From assembly GCA_018897105.1 (NCBI GenBank), contig JAHILF010000058.1, positions 1 to 64,000 on the forward strand: 64,000 bases of DNA, given 5' to 3'. Shown here piece by piece: positions 38,072 through 47,458 of this stretch; position 1 is the stretch's first letter; every line of letters starts with the position of its first letter. This DNA is from Pseudomonadota bacterium. GTDB taxonomy: Bacteria > Desulfobacterota > Desulfobulbia > Desulfobulbales > SURF-16. A program made the translations under genes and the position numbers. The notes beneath the pieces are model-generated. The model searched no databases. It had not been told where the DNA came from and was given only the letters and a program-made list of their open reading frames with translations.

Positions 38072-40204
38072 ATGGAAAAACAGCCGCCCTATACCCGGCA
38101 ACCAAACCGCCTGATCAACGAAAAAAGCCCCTATCTGCTGCAGCACGCCTATAACCCGGTGCAATGGCTGCCCTGGGGGGAAGAGGCATTCGCCAGGGCA
38201 AGCCGGGATAACAAACCGATTTTTCTCTCCATCGGCTACTCCACCTGCCACTGGTGCCATGTCATGGCCCATGAATCCTTTGAGGATGAGGAAATAGCGG
38301 CCTGTCTCAACGACTTTTTCATCTGCATCAAGGTTGACCGGGAGGAAAGACCGGATATCGACCGCATTTACATGGCCGCCACCCAGGCCCTGACCGGTGG
38401 CGGCGGCTGGCCCATGTCCGTTTTTCTCCTGCCCGACCGCACGCCGTTCTATGCCGGCACCTATTTCCCGCCCCGGGCGGGCCTCGGCAGGCCGGGCTTT
38501 CTCGACCTGCTGCAGGCCCTGCACCAGGCATGGCAGGATGACCCCGGCCGCATTCGGCAGGCAGCCGCCTCCATGGCGACCCATCTGCAGAGCTTGGCAA
38601 CCGCCGATGAGCAGGGCAAGGTTGAAGCGGGGGTGCTTGACGCTGCTTTTCACCAGCTCAGCAGCAGTTACGACCGGAAATTCGGCGGCTTCGGGCAGGC
38701 CCCCAAGTTTCCCAGGCCGGTGGCCTTTTATTTTCTGCTGCGCTACGGCCTGGACCGGGATAACAGCCAGGCCCGCACCATGACCCTGAAAACCCTGCGC
38801 CGCATGGCAGAGGGCGGCATGTACGATCTGCTGGGCGGCGGCTTTCACCGCTATTCAGTGGACGAGCAGTGGCGCGTCCCCCACTTTGAAAAGATGCTCT
38901 ATGATCAGGCCCTGCTTGCCCTCGCCTACTTTGAGGCATTCCAGCTCAGCGGCGACCTCTTTTTCCGCCGCATCGGCACCGAGACCCTGGATTACGTGCT
39001 GCGCGATATGACCAATGCCCAGGGCGGGTTCTTTTCCGCGGAAGACGCGGACAGCGCCGAGCCCGATGATCCGCAGCAACATGGCGAAGGCGCCTTTTAT
39101 ACCTGGAAGGCAAAGCAGATCGCGGAAGTCCTCGACAATGAAACCGCGGCAATTTTCAACTTCCGCTATGGGGTTGAGGCTCTTGGCAATGCCCTGGCTG
39201 ATCCGCTGGACGAATTCACCGGCAAAAATATCCTCTACACGGCCCGCACCCTGGCGGAAACCGCGGCACATTGCGGCCGCAGCGAAGATGACGTCGCCGG
39301 TGTATTAGCCGCGGCCAGGGAGCAGCTGGCCCTGGTCCGGGCCAAAAGGCCCCGGCCCCATCTGGATGACAAGGTTCTCTGCGCCTGGAACGGTCTGATG
39401 ATCTCCGCCCTGGCCAAAGGGTATCAGGTCACCGGCAACAGGGCCTATCTGCAGGGGGCGCAGCGGTCGGCCGATTTTATCCTGGCCACCCTTTATGATC
39501 GCGAGAAAGCAACGCTGCGGCGCCGCTATCGGCAGGGCGAGGCAGGGCTTGCCGCCCAGCTCGACGATTACGCCTTTTTTGTTCAGGGCCTGCTCGATCT
39601 CTATGCGGCATCTTTTACCATCACCTATCTGCAAAATGCCATCGCCCTTACCCATAAGCAGATCGAGCTTTTCGCAGATAAAGCGGGCGGAGGTTTTTTT
39701 GAGACCACGGACCAGGATGCGAGCCTGCTGCTACGAATGAAAGGGGATTACGACGGGGCGGAACCGGCGTCAAATTCCGTGGCAGCGCTTAATCTGCTGC
39801 GCCTTGCCCCCTTTGTCGGCCAAGACTGGCGGCAACGGGCCGGTAAAACCATCGACGCCTTTGCCTCCCAGCTCAACCGCTATCCAACCTCCATGCCCCT
39901 GATGCTGGTTGCCCTGGATTTCTCCCGGCAAAAGCCTGCGCAGATCATTATCGTAGGCCACCCCGGAGCACCGGACACCCGGGCCATGATTGCCGCCGTG
40001 CACGCCATCTTTCTGCCCCACACCATGCTGCTGCTGGCCGACGACGGCCCGGGGCAACAATTTTTAGGGGAAAAAATCCCTTCCCTCGCAGGTCTTACCC
40101 CGCAGCACGGCAAGGCCTGCGCCTATGTGTGCCGCAACCTTGCCTGCAGCCTGCCGACCACCGACATCGAGGCGCTGGTGCAGATGCTGCGGGAGGGCAG
40201 CTAA
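38072..40204 (+). CDS. DUF255 thioredoxin-fold/cellobiose-epimerase-like protein (YyaL family)
   Basis: The 710-aa protein has the DUF255 thioredoxin-like domain with [19 protein letters not shown] near residue 60 (motif CXXC, Cys-His-Trp-Cys), and a large alpha/alpha toroid domain (about 190-550) including [15 protein letters not shown] and [13 protein letters not shown]. This is the layout of the widespread YyaL/SSP411 family. Biochemical role unknown; the CXXC and barrel suggest a redox-linked carbohydrate or protein enzyme. No signal peptide is visible, so it acts in the cytoplasm. It follows the pseudogene and the repeats. Confidence 0.9.
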   Translation: MEKQPPYTRQPNRLINEKSPYLLQHAYNPVQWLPWGEEAFARASRDNKPIFLSIGYSTCHWCHVMAHESFEDEEIAACLNDFFICIKVDREERPDIDRIYMAATQALTGGGGWPMSVFLLPDRTPFYAGTYFPPRAGLGRPGFLDLLQALHQAWQDDPGRIRQAAASMATHLQSLATADEQGKVEAGVLDAAFHQLSSSYDRKFGGFGQAPKFPRPVAFYFLLRYGLDRDNSQARTMTLKTLRRMAEGGMYDLLGGGFHRYSVDEQWRVPHFEKMLYDQALLALAYFEAFQLSGDLFFRRIGTETLDYVLRDMTNAQGGFFSAEDADSAEPDDPQQHGEGAFYTWKAKQIAEVLDNETAAIFNFRYGVEALGNALADPLDEFTGKNILYTARTLAETAAHCGRSEDDVAGVLAAAREQLALVRAKRPRPHLDDKVLCAWNGLMISALAKGYQVTGNRAYLQGAQRSADFILATLYDREKATLRRRYRQGEAGLAAQLDDYAFFVQGLLDLYAASFTITYLQNAIALTHKQIELFADKAGGGFFETTDQDASLLLRMKGDYDGAEPASNSVAALNLLRLAPFVGQDWRQRAGKTIDAFASQLNRYPTSMPLMLVALDFSRQKPAQIIIVGHPGAPDTRAMIAAVHAIFLPHTMLLLADDGPGQQFLGEKIPSLAGLTPQHGKACAYVCRNLACSLPTTDIEALVQMLREGS

Positions 40205-40272
40205 AAGTTGCCGCGATTAGAGCACCTTGCGCCATCATGGCGGCAGCCCGCAAATCCTTTGCTTTTGACCGG

Positions 40273-40301
40273 TTGACGGGGTCGGCTGTTAATGGTATTT
40301 T
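40273..40301 (+). promoter_or_regulatory. Candidate sigma-70 promoter of the pentapeptide lipoprotein gene
   Basis: TTGACG at 40273-40278 and TATTTT at 40296-40301 are separated by 17 bases; the ATG is 52 bases downstream of the -10 box. Confidence 0.5.
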
Positions 40302-40352
40302 GCTTAGCATTTTCCGCTTTGACTCTCTCAAATTAAGCCAACCAAAAACACT

Positions 40353-41612
40353 ATGAACTGTAAAAACATTTTTTCTCTCCTTCTGGTCCTACTTGTCGTT
40401 CTGCCCGGCTGCAGCAAAAACCTGCACACCGATGATGCCGTTAAACAGGGCGCAAAACAGCTCTCCTATGACGACATACTTGGACTTGTCTCGGAAAAAA
40501 CCCTGCACATCGTCAGCTGGGACAAGTCGGTGGAGGCGGATGTCACCTTATACGGCAGCGGCAAAATCGCAGCCGTTAACAACCTTGGCAATAAATCCGA
40601 CGGCAAGTGGAAGGTCGACCAGGACAACACCCTCTGCCTCAGGTATGACCAATGGGCCAACCGGGACATGAAATGTTACAGCGTCTACAAGATGGATGAC
40701 GGCTTCAAGATGTTCCGGGCGGACGGGGGACTGGAATCCACCTTTACCGTGGCCGGCGGGGAGCAGGAGCAACAGGTTATCAGCGGTGTAGGGCTGGGCC
40801 AGTCCATGCCGGGCAGCAGCGTACGCTCAGAGGTTATTCCGGAACCGGAGACCAACCGCACCGTGGTCATCCCGGATACCAATACCATCCCCACCCGGCC
40901 TGAAACCGGGACCAAAAATGACAGCTGGTGGAAATTCGGCTTATTCAAGGGTGAAGGAGAAGAAACCGGGGAAACCATGGGGGATTACGCCGCCCCGCCC
41001 ACGCCTCTTTCCAGGGAGATGACCCATCTGCTGGATGAAAAGGAATGCGTGCACTGCGATCTCACCAACCAGCATCTGGAAAAGGCCAGCCTGAAAAAGG
41101 CGGACCTTGAACAGGCCGATCTTTCCGGCGCGGATCTGTCCGGCGCCTTTCTTAAAAATGCCAACCTGAAAAAGGCCACCTTAGCGGGCGCCAAACTTTC
41201 CGGGGCCGACCTGGAGGGCGCTGATCTGTCCGGCGCCAATCTGGAGGGAGCAAACCTGGAGGGCGCCAATCTTGAGGATGCCAATCTGGAAGGAGCCACT
41301 CTCACCAAGGCAAGACTGGTGGATGCCGTTCTCGTCAGTGCCGTGCTGAAAAATGCCGATCTGGGCCAGGCCAATCTGCACTGGGCCAATCTGAGCAAAG
41401 CGGATTTAAACGGAGCAAGCCTGAAAGGCAGCTATCTGGTCAAAACCATGTTTTACAAGGCAGACTTGACCAACACCGATCTGACCGATGCCGTGATCCA
41501 GCGAACCGATTTTGACTCCGTACAGGGCTATACCCCCACCGCCGGCGACACCGACACCGGCAGCGAGAAAAAAGAGGAAGAAAAGAAGAAATCCCTTTTC
41601 GGCCTGTTTTGA
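40353..41612 (+). CDS. Pentapeptide-repeat lipoprotein
   Basis: The 419-aa product has a lipobox (VVLPGC), so it is a lipoprotein. A small N-terminal domain (about 35-130) is followed by a linker. From about residue 228 a run of pentapeptide repeats A(D/N)LxxA spans about 160 residues (for instance ADLSGADLSGA, ANLEGANLEGANLED). This would form a right-handed quadrilateral beta helix of roughly eight coils. A charged Glu/Lys tail ends in LFGLF. Pentapeptide proteins act as scaffolds or DNA-mimicking decoys; a secreted lipoprotein points to the first. Function unknown. Confidence 0.88.
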   Translation: MNCKNIFSLLLVLLVVLPGCSKNLHTDDAVKQGAKQLSYDDILGLVSEKTLHIVSWDKSVEADVTLYGSGKIAAVNNLGNKSDGKWKVDQDNTLCLRYDQWANRDMKCYSVYKMDDGFKMFRADGGLESTFTVAGGEQEQQVISGVGLGQSMPGSSVRSEVIPEPETNRTVVIPDTNTIPTRPETGTKNDSWWKFGLFKGEGEETGETMGDYAAPPTPLSREMTHLLDEKECVHCDLTNQHLEKASLKKADLEQADLSGADLSGAFLKNANLKKATLAGAKLSGADLEGADLSGANLEGANLEGANLEDANLEGATLTKARLVDAVLVSAVLKNADLGQANLHWANLSKADLNGASLKGSYLVKTMFYKADLTNTDLTDAVIQRTDFDSVQGYTPTAGDTDTGSEKKEEEKKKSLFGLF

Positions 41613-41638
41613 AATGAGCAGGAAGTGAAAATTTTGGG

Positions 41639-41710
41639 GTAGGAGCGGGCCATGCCCGCGATAACAGCGTTGCCGCAAGGCCAAAGATCGCGGGCATGGC
41701 CCGCTCCTAC
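41639..41710. repeat. Perfect inverted pair of REP elements (GTAG head)
   Basis: Arms of 24 bases at 41639-41662 and 41687-41710 are exact reverse complements. Each holds GTAG followed by the hairpin GCGGGC-CAT-GCCCGC. It sits in the 148-base gap between the pentapeptide gene and nadB, convergent 3' ends, a usual place for REP pairs. The arms match those at 34860-34931. Confidence 0.9.
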
Positions 41711-41760
41711 ACCCTGTAATGAAGAGAAAGGCGCTTGTCACATCGCCACTTAGCCATCAG

Positions 41761-43380
41761 CTATAATGCCATGTTCTTCTGCAACACCGTATCCTTCAGC
41801 CAGTTCACATCGTCTCGTTTGGGATATTCCACCATGTAATGCAGGCCCCGGGACTCCTTGCGGATCAGGGCGCTTTTTACGATCAGCTCAGCCACCAGGG
41901 CAATATTGCGCAATTCAATGAGATCCGGGGTCAGCAGGTAATCACGAAAATGCTGGGCCACCTCGGCCAGAATGGGCTGCATGCGTTTGCACACCAGGTT
42001 CAGTCTTTTCTCGGAGCGGACGATGCCCACGTAATTCCACATCAGCCGGCGGATCTGGTCCCAGTTGTGGCTGATCAGCACGCATTCCTCTATTCTTTCG
42101 GCATGGCCGGCAGACCAGGCCGTCACCTGCGGGTGCTCCCGCCGCTGCAGTTCCGGCCAGTCCCGCTCGCACTGAAGAAAGGCCTCATGGGCAAAAACAA
42201 CCGCCTCAAGCAGGGAGTTGCTGGCCAGTCGGTTGCCGCCATGCAGACCGGTGCAGGCCGTCTCGCCAAAGGCAAAGAGATTTTCCAGGGAGGTGCGGCC
42301 CTGCATGTCGGTCAGCACCCCGCCGCACATGTAATGGGCTGCGGGCACCACTGGAATGGGCTGTTTGGTGATATCGATGCCAAGGGACAGGCAGGTCCGG
42401 TGGATATTGGGAAATCGTTTTTTGATAAAATCGGCCGGCTTATGACTGATATCAAGAAAGACATTATCATCACCGCTGCCCTTCATCTCGGAATCGATGG
42501 CCCTGGCCACCTCATCCCTGGTGGCCAGATCGCCGCGGGGATCATATTTCAGCATGAACGGATTGCCGTGTTTATCGACGAGACGGGCGCCTTCACCCCG
42601 TACCGCTTCGGAAATGAGAAAATTTTTGGCCAGGGGATGATAAAGACAGGTCGGGTGAAACTGGACGAACTCCAGGTTGGCCACCTTGGCCCCGGCCCGG
42701 TAAGCCATGGCAATGCCGTCACCCGTGGCAATATCGGGATTGGTGGTAAAGAGATACACCTTGCCCGTCCCGCCTGTGCAGAGCACGGTTGTTTTGGCCA
42801 GATACGGGGTGATGGAATGGTCGTCTCTGTCCAGTATGTAAGCTCCGAGACAGCGGTCCGCAAACGGTCCGCTGACCGCAATTCCCGTTTTGGAGGCAAT
42901 GAGCAGGTCTACAGCGAGATGGTTTTCCAGGACCGTGATACGATCATTGGCAGCCACCTTTACCAAAAGTCCCCGTTCGATCTCCCGGCCGGTGAGGTCC
43001 CGGGCATGGGCGATACGACGGGCCGAATGGCCCCCTTCCCGGCCCAGATCGAGCTGTGAGCTGTTTGTCTCCTGGCGGGTAAAGTCGACGCCCAGGGCCA
43101 TGAGTTCGCGCACCCTTTCCGGCCCGTTTTCCACCACCAGGCGCACCACCTCCTCGTTGCACAGCCCGGCCCCGGCTATCAGGGTATCGGCGATATGCAT
43201 TTCATAGGAGTCATCGGCGGACAGCACCGCGGCGATTCCTCCCTGGGCAAGATTGGTGGCCGTGTCCACCCGGTTTTTTTTGGTGACCAGGGTGACATGT
43301 CCGAGACGGGCGGCCTTGAGGGCAAAGGAAAGACCGGAAATTCCGGAGCCGATAACGAGAAAATCTGTTGCTAATGTCAT
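41761..43380 (-). CDS. nadB: L-aspartate oxidase
   Basis: Oxidises aspartate to iminoaspartate, the first step of NAD synthesis. The 539-aa flavoprotein has the FAD-binding motif DFLVIGSGISGLSFALKAA at the start, TNLAQGGIAAVLS, the substrate-binding HSARRIAHARD and YMCGGVLTDMQGRTSLENLFAFGE, and a helical C-terminal domain. Under anaerobic conditions fumarate can accept the electrons. nadA and nadC are not nearby. A CDS on the same strand does not follow. Confidence 0.95.
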   Translation of the reverse strand: MTLATDFLVIGSGISGLSFALKAARLGHVTLVTKKNRVDTATNLAQGGIAAVLSADDSYEMHIADTLIAGAGLCNEEVVRLVVENGPERVRELMALGVDFTRQETNSSQLDLGREGGHSARRIAHARDLTGREIERGLLVKVAANDRITVLENHLAVDLLIASKTGIAVSGPFADRCLGAYILDRDDHSITPYLAKTTVLCTGGTGKVYLFTTNPDIATGDGIAMAYRAGAKVANLEFVQFHPTCLYHPLAKNFLISEAVRGEGARLVDKHGNPFMLKYDPRGDLATRDEVARAIDSEMKGSGDDNVFLDISHKPADFIKKRFPNIHRTCLSLGIDITKQPIPVVPAAHYMCGGVLTDMQGRTSLENLFAFGETACTGLHGGNRLASNSLLEAVVFAHEAFLQCERDWPELQRREHPQVTAWSAGHAERIEECVLISHNWDQIRRLMWNYVGIVRSEKRLNLVCKRMQPILAEVAQHFRDYLLTPDLIELRNIALVAELIVKSALIRKESRGLHYMVEYPKRDDVNWLKDTVLQKNMAL

Positions 43381-43409
43381 GGTTTATCTTTAGGTTGAAT
43401 TGATAAAAA

Positions 43410-43440
43410 GAAGTCAGGAGTCAAGAAGCTGGAAATCAGA
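43410..43440. repeat. GTCAGGA heptamer run upstream of nadB
   Basis: GAAGTCAGGAGTCAAGAAGC occurs at 43411-43430 with a further AAATCAGA. It matches the repeats at 32335-32356 and 38036-38058 and lies in the gap between nadB and the HAD gene. Confidence 0.6.
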
Positions 43441-43503
43441 AAAATGCAGAAGTAAGCAATTATTCCGGCTCCTGAAAATTCACTTTCACAATATAAATAA
43501 AAA

Positions 43504-44130
43504 ATGCCAGAACTGAAACTTGTTATATTTGATTGCGACGGCGTCATGTTTGACTCTAAAAACGCCAATAAGATGTATTATAACACCATTCTTGCGGCTC
43601 TCGGCCATCCACCGATGAACGACGAAGAGCTCGAATATGTGCACATCCACAACGTCATGGATTCGGTCCGCCATATTCTGCGCCACTACCCGGATGACAT
43701 CGACAAGGCGGAAAGATACCGGGCTGATCTCGATTATCAGCCGTTTCTGCAGTATATGAACATGGAACCGGACCTGATTGAATTTCTCGACTATCTCACC
43801 CCTGGTTACGAGAGAGCCATCAGCACCAACCGCACCACCACCATGCGCGGTATTCTCGATATCTTCGGGCTGTCACCCTATTTCGGCATGGTGGTCACCG
43901 CCTTTGACGTGAAACGCCCCAAGCCCTACCCCGATGCCCTGCATGCCATTCTCAGCCATTTTTCCCTGGCCGTGGACCAGGCCATCTACATCGGCGATTC
44001 TATTATCGACCGAGAGCACGCCAACAGCGTGGGCATGAAGATGATCGCCTTTAAAAACCCTGATCTGGACGCCGAATACCATGTGCAAAGCTTCATGGAG
44101 ATCACCAGACTCCCCATGTTCCGAGAGTAA
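43504..44130 (+). CDS. HAD-family phosphatase
   Basis: The 208-aa product has motif I FDCDGVMFDS (nucleophile Asp10 and Asp12), a helical cap, motif II ISTNR, a lysine in VKRPKPYPD and motif IV IGDSIIDREHANSVGM. This resembles phosphoglycolate phosphatase/Gph-type HADs. Substrate cannot be told from sequence. A hairpin-free gap separates it from the convergent His-rich gene. Confidence 0.88.
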   Translation: MPELKLVIFDCDGVMFDSKNANKMYYNTILAALGHPPMNDEELEYVHIHNVMDSVRHILRHYPDDIDKAERYRADLDYQPFLQYMNMEPDLIEFLDYLTPGYERAISTNRTTTMRGILDIFGLSPYFGMVVTAFDVKRPKPYPDALHAILSHFSLAVDQAIYIGDSIIDREHANSVGMKMIAFKNPDLDAEYHVQSFMEITRLPMFRE

Positions 44131-44228
44131 TTAATGGCAAGTCAATAGACAGAAGAGTGCGGTACACCGCACCACCACGATCCGTCTCCGGGATCTGATG
44201 TTAAATCAGCAATCAGCAATTCAAGACC

Positions 44229-44486
44229 TCAGTGGGTATGGTCGTGGCCGTGATGGCCTTCCACCGGGCCGCCCAAGGCCTCCAGCGCCTTGCGCAGATA
44301 CTTGTCCGCCTTGGCCAGTTTCTGCAGGGCCTTGTCAATGGCCTCGGCCGCCTCCTCCTGCCCAGTATCTTTCGCCACCGCCACCCATTTCGCAAATTCA
44401 TGCTGATGGCTGTGGCTGTGCTCAATCCAGTGGGGGATGAGAACACGTAATTTTTCCAGTTCAGTCAGTTCTTTGCTTTCAGACAT
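44229..44486 (-). CDS. Small histidine-rich protein linked to CooT
   Basis: The 85-aa product has a histidine cluster near residue 23 (HWIEHSHSHQHEF), a helical middle (EAAEAIDKALQKLAKADKYLRKALEAL) and a histidine tail (GHHGHDHTH). Its start overlaps the end of cooT by 8 bases, so it is probably translated from the same transcript. The histidine clusters and cooT context suggest nickel binding or storage, which I infer. I do not assign a family name. Confidence 0.8.
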   Translation of the reverse strand: MSESKELTELEKLRVLIPHWIEHSHSHQHEFAKWVAVAKDTGQEEAAEAIDKALQKLAKADKYLRKALEALGGPVEGHHGHDHTH

Positions 44487-44685
44487 TTTTTTCTCCCAAA
44501 GGGGCCAGGGTCACTTTCCCACCCATGAAATCAATTTTTTTTACATACGCCGCGGCAATGACCTTGGGCTCTTCAAAGAGGGTGCTGACTCGGATGCCAT
44601 CCCCCTCAGCTTCAAGATAGGTCGCATTTTCCATGACGGTTTTTGCTGTCCCGTTTTCTTCATATACCACGCTCATCTGGCACAT
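44479..44685 (-). CDS. cooT: CooT-family nickel-binding protein
   Basis: CooT binds Ni2+ and serves maturation of carbon-monoxide dehydrogenase. The 68-aa product starts MCQMSVVYEENG, with the Cys2 that binds nickel in the family, and contains VMENATYLEAEGDGIRVSTLFEEPKVIAAAYVKKIDF. AAAGGAGGTACGGC precedes the ATG. It runs into the His-rich gene. No CODH gene is in the window. CooT is typical of sulfate reducers and other anaerobes. Confidence 0.88.
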   Translation of the reverse strand: MCQMSVVYEENGTAKTVMENATYLEAEGDGIRVSTLFEEPKVIAAAYVKKIDFMGGKVTLAPLGEKNV

Positions 44686-44822
44686 GCCGTACCTCCTTTT
44701 CTGCAGGAGTGATAAATTTAAAAGTTAGTGCTACTATTGCAAAATTAGAAAAAATCCGCCAGAAAAATAACAGATGTCAAGCTGTCATACCCAGCTGTGC
44801 ATTTAACCACATGGAGAATAAA

Positions 44823-45227
44823 ATGCTTCCCAATATGAAAGAAATCAACACTCTTCTGAAAAACTGCAAAACAATCGCCGTGGTGGGCCTTTCACCCAAG
44901 GAAAACAGGCCAAGCAACCAGGTGGCCCGCTACCTGCAGGATGTGGGCTATCGGGTCATTCCGGTCAATCCTGGACAGGAAGAGATCCTGGGTGAAACCT
45001 GCTACCCCAGCCTGCTGGACATCCCCGAACCGGTTGACGTGGTAGACATCTTCCGCCGGTCGGAAGAGGTGCTGCCGGTGGTGGAACAGGCGGTGAAAAT
45101 CAAGGCTAAAGCGGTCTGGATGCAACAGGGCATCATCAATGAGGAGGCGGCTGGTCTTGCCCGTAGCAACGGCCTAACCGTGGTCATGGACCGCTGCATG
45201 AAAATCGACCACGCCGATCTGCTGTAG
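44823..45227 (+). CDS. CoA-binding domain protein (YccU family)
   Basis: The 134-aa product is a single CoA-binding Rossmann domain, as in succinyl-CoA synthetase alpha: IAVVGLSPKENRPSNQVARYL, PVNPGQEEILG, AVWMQQGIINEEAAGLA, and a MDRCMKIDH end. GGAGAATAAA precedes the ATG at 44823; ATG at 44835 is possible. Family members bind CoA in vitro; physiological role unknown. A hairpin follows at 45241-45290. Confidence 0.9.
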   Translation: MLPNMKEINTLLKNCKTIAVVGLSPKENRPSNQVARYLQDVGYRVIPVNPGQEEILGETCYPSLLDIPEPVDVVDIFRRSEEVLPVVEQAVKIKAKAVWMQQGIINEEAAGLARSNGLTVVMDRCMKIDHADLL

Positions 45228-45862
45228 GTGAAAAAACAGCCCGGGCCGGTCAAGCTTGATCTGCCTCGCCGTCCAGCCAGACCGGCCCGGTCCCCTGCCT
45301 TTTTTCTGCCGATGAAATTTTGACTGTCTCGGATTTATGCCCCATGCGGGTGAAAAACCGCTCGACAGCCGTACAGTGCATGATAAGTTGCTGAGTTATC
45401 GTCATGAAAATTCGGAGGCAAGACTTTTTTCGAAGCCATGAATTTTTCAATTTGACATATCGTAAAATCTTCCATATCTTCGACCACTCAATTCTGTTTT
45501 GCCCAAAGGCTGAAAGGTGAAGCCGTTTTCATCGTCAGCCCTTGATACTCGATACTCCTTCCACCATTTCAGCATCGAAATTATGATCATGCACCTTATT
45601 TCCGGTTTCACCTGAGTGATGCGCAAACGTTCTGCCCGGGGCGGCAGAAACAGGTGAGTTCCGGAAGCAGAGATGCAGATTCTCCCTTTCTGTTTTTCGT
45701 TTTGATTGCCCGACTTGTTACCTATTCCTCCGCCGACCGTTTGTGCTTTCCCCTGATACGCATGGCGTGATGCCGCTGCAGACAGGCCAGGGCCTTGCTT
45801 TGCCGGGCGCGGGCCGTGTCCTGCGGCATCTGCACAACAATCTGGAGTGTAAAGGAGAAGTG
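45228..45862. other. Long non-coding gap, including a hairpin
   Basis: 635 bases between the CoA-binding gene and the iron-sulfur gene. Near the left end CCGGGCCGGTC (45241-45251) and GACCGGCCCGG (45280-45290) form an 11-bp perfect dyad with a 28-base loop and a T run ten bases further, a possible terminator. At the right end GATGCCGC (45770-45777) and GCGGCATC (45823-45830) could pair in the 5' leader of the next gene. I found no coding frame with family signals. Confidence 0.5.
45241..45306 (+). terminator. Possible terminator after the CoA-binding gene
   Basis: An 11-bp perfect inverted repeat with a 28-base loop, followed after ten bases by TTTTTT. The long loop and late T run make it weaker than usual. 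Confidence 0.45.
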
Positions 45863-47167
45863 ATGGCTCACACCGAAATAACAATCGACAAAAAAATGAA
45901 AAGCGCATTTAGGGAGCAGGTCCGGAAAATCCTGCCAGCCGGCGGCAATTTCAATCTCTGTCTCACCTGTGGGGCCTGCGCCTCCGGCTGCCCGGCCACC
46001 GGGCTGGCGGACATGGACCCGCGGAAATTCATCCGGCTGGTGGCCCTTGGCCAGGACGAGAGCGTTGCCGGACATCCCTGGGTCTGGATGTGCAGTCTGT
46101 GCATGCGCTGCAACTATGTCTGCCCCATGCAGATCAATATCGGCGGAATAATCTATGAGGCGAGAAAGCTGTGGCCGCGGGAGCAGAGGCCGAAAGGGAT
46201 TCTGGGCTCATGCGACATGGCCCTGCGCAACCCCAGCACCAGCGCCACGGGCACCCCGCCGGATGAATTCCGTTTTGTGGTGGAAGATGTATTGGCCGAG
46301 GTGCAGGAAACACAGCCAGGCTGGGAGGAGCTGCAGGCCCCCATCGACAAGCAGGGAGCCCATTTCTTCCTCAGCCAGAATTCCCGGGAGCCGGTGGCCC
46401 TGCCCTATGAGATGATTCCCCTGTGGAAGATTCTGCACCTGGCCGGCGCTGACTGGACCTATGGCAGCACCGCCTGGGCCGGCGAGAACTACTGCATGTT
46501 CCTGGGGGACACCGAGGCCTGGAAACAGATCACCACCGCCACCATCCGCAAGGCCGAGGAGCTGGGCTGCAAGGTCTACCTCAACACGGAATGCGGCCAT
46601 TCCACCTTTTCGGTCCGGGAAGGGGTGCGCCGGTTCAACATCGATACCAGACTGGATATCGCACTCATCGTACAATACTATGCCCGCTGGATCAGGGAAG
46701 GGAAACTTAAGGTCAATGCCGACTGGAACCGGGATCTGCAGATCAAATTCACGGTGCAGGACCCCTGCAACCAGGTACGAAAAGGCCTTGGCGATCCCTA
46801 TGCCGATGAGCTGCGTTTTGTGGTCAAAACCGTGGTGGGCGAGGAAAATTTCATCGACATGCAGCCGAACAAATCCAATAATTACTGCTGCGGCGGCGGA
46901 GGCGGCTATCTCCAGACCGGTTACAACGAGGCCCGCTTACAGTACGGCCGGCTAAAACATGAGCAGATCATGACCACCGGCGCCGCTTACTGTATTACCC
47001 CCTGCCACAACTGCCACGCCCAGATTGAAGACCTGGGCAAGCAACTGGCCGGCGGTGCATACCGTTCGGTCAATCTCTGGTCGATCATCGGCCTGGCCAT
47101 GGGAATTCTTGGGCCAGACGAAAGGGTTGATTTCGGCCCGGATCTGCTCGACGTGAATCTGCCCTGA
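45863..47167 (+). CDS. HdrD/DsrK-type iron-sulfur protein
   Basis: The 434-aa protein has two N-terminal [4Fe-4S] motifs, CLTCGACASGCPATG and CSLCMRCNYVCPMQ. Two cysteine-rich CCG-type domains follow: the first is degenerate (CMFLGDTEAW... TECGHSTF), the second complete (CNQV... NYCCGGGGGYLQTG... CHNCHAQ). This is the build of HdrD, DsrK and TmcB, which carry electrons between a membrane partner and a disulfide or the cytoplasm. No dsrMJOP, tmc or hdr partner gene is adjacent. GGAGAAGTG precedes the ATG. The family is well supported; the donor and acceptor are not. Confidence 0.85.
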   Translation: MAHTEITIDKKMKSAFREQVRKILPAGGNFNLCLTCGACASGCPATGLADMDPRKFIRLVALGQDESVAGHPWVWMCSLCMRCNYVCPMQINIGGIIYEARKLWPREQRPKGILGSCDMALRNPSTSATGTPPDEFRFVVEDVLAEVQETQPGWEELQAPIDKQGAHFFLSQNSREPVALPYEMIPLWKILHLAGADWTYGSTAWAGENYCMFLGDTEAWKQITTATIRKAEELGCKVYLNTECGHSTFSVREGVRRFNIDTRLDIALIVQYYARWIREGKLKVNADWNRDLQIKFTVQDPCNQVRKGLGDPYADELRFVVKTVVGEENFIDMQPNKSNNYCCGGGGGYLQTGYNEARLQYGRLKHEQIMTTGAAYCITPCHNCHAQIEDLGKQLAGGAYRSVNLWSIIGLAMGILGPDERVDFGPDLLDVNLP

Positions 47168-47334
47168 AAGAGGGTAAGCAGCTCGTCAATGATCACAGAC
47201 TTATAAGGTCTTTAATCGTCATGACGGCACAAGGCCGCTTCTTTTCTCCATCACGCCCATACGGTTTCATGCACCTCATAAAAAAGCATTTTTGACCGCC
47301 AGACATTTTTCCCTGGGGATTTGTCGCCAACCTC

Positions 47335-47363
47335 TTGACTTCCCGCTTATTTTAAGCTAAGTT
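47335..47363 (+). promoter_or_regulatory. Candidate sigma-70 promoter of hisS
   Basis: TTGACT at 47335-47340 and TAAGTT at 47358-47363 are 17 bases apart. The hisS start is about 95 bases downstream. Confidence 0.4.
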
Positions 47364-47458
47364 TGACAGTTTTTTATTGTGGTGTTCGTCCTGCCGGGCG
47401 GGACGGGAAAATAATCAGACAAAAGCATTACACAGCAATAAGTCAAGAGGTAGTTCTT

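Noticed and set aside
44157-44172. Small hairpin GTGCGG-TACA-CCGCAC between the HAD gene and the His-rich gene
   Set aside because: Six base pairs without a T tract; too weak to call a terminator.
47363-47458. A 32-residue extension of hisS from an ATG at 47363
   Set aside because: HisRS starts at the TTG at 47459; the extension has no similarity and lies over the promoter.
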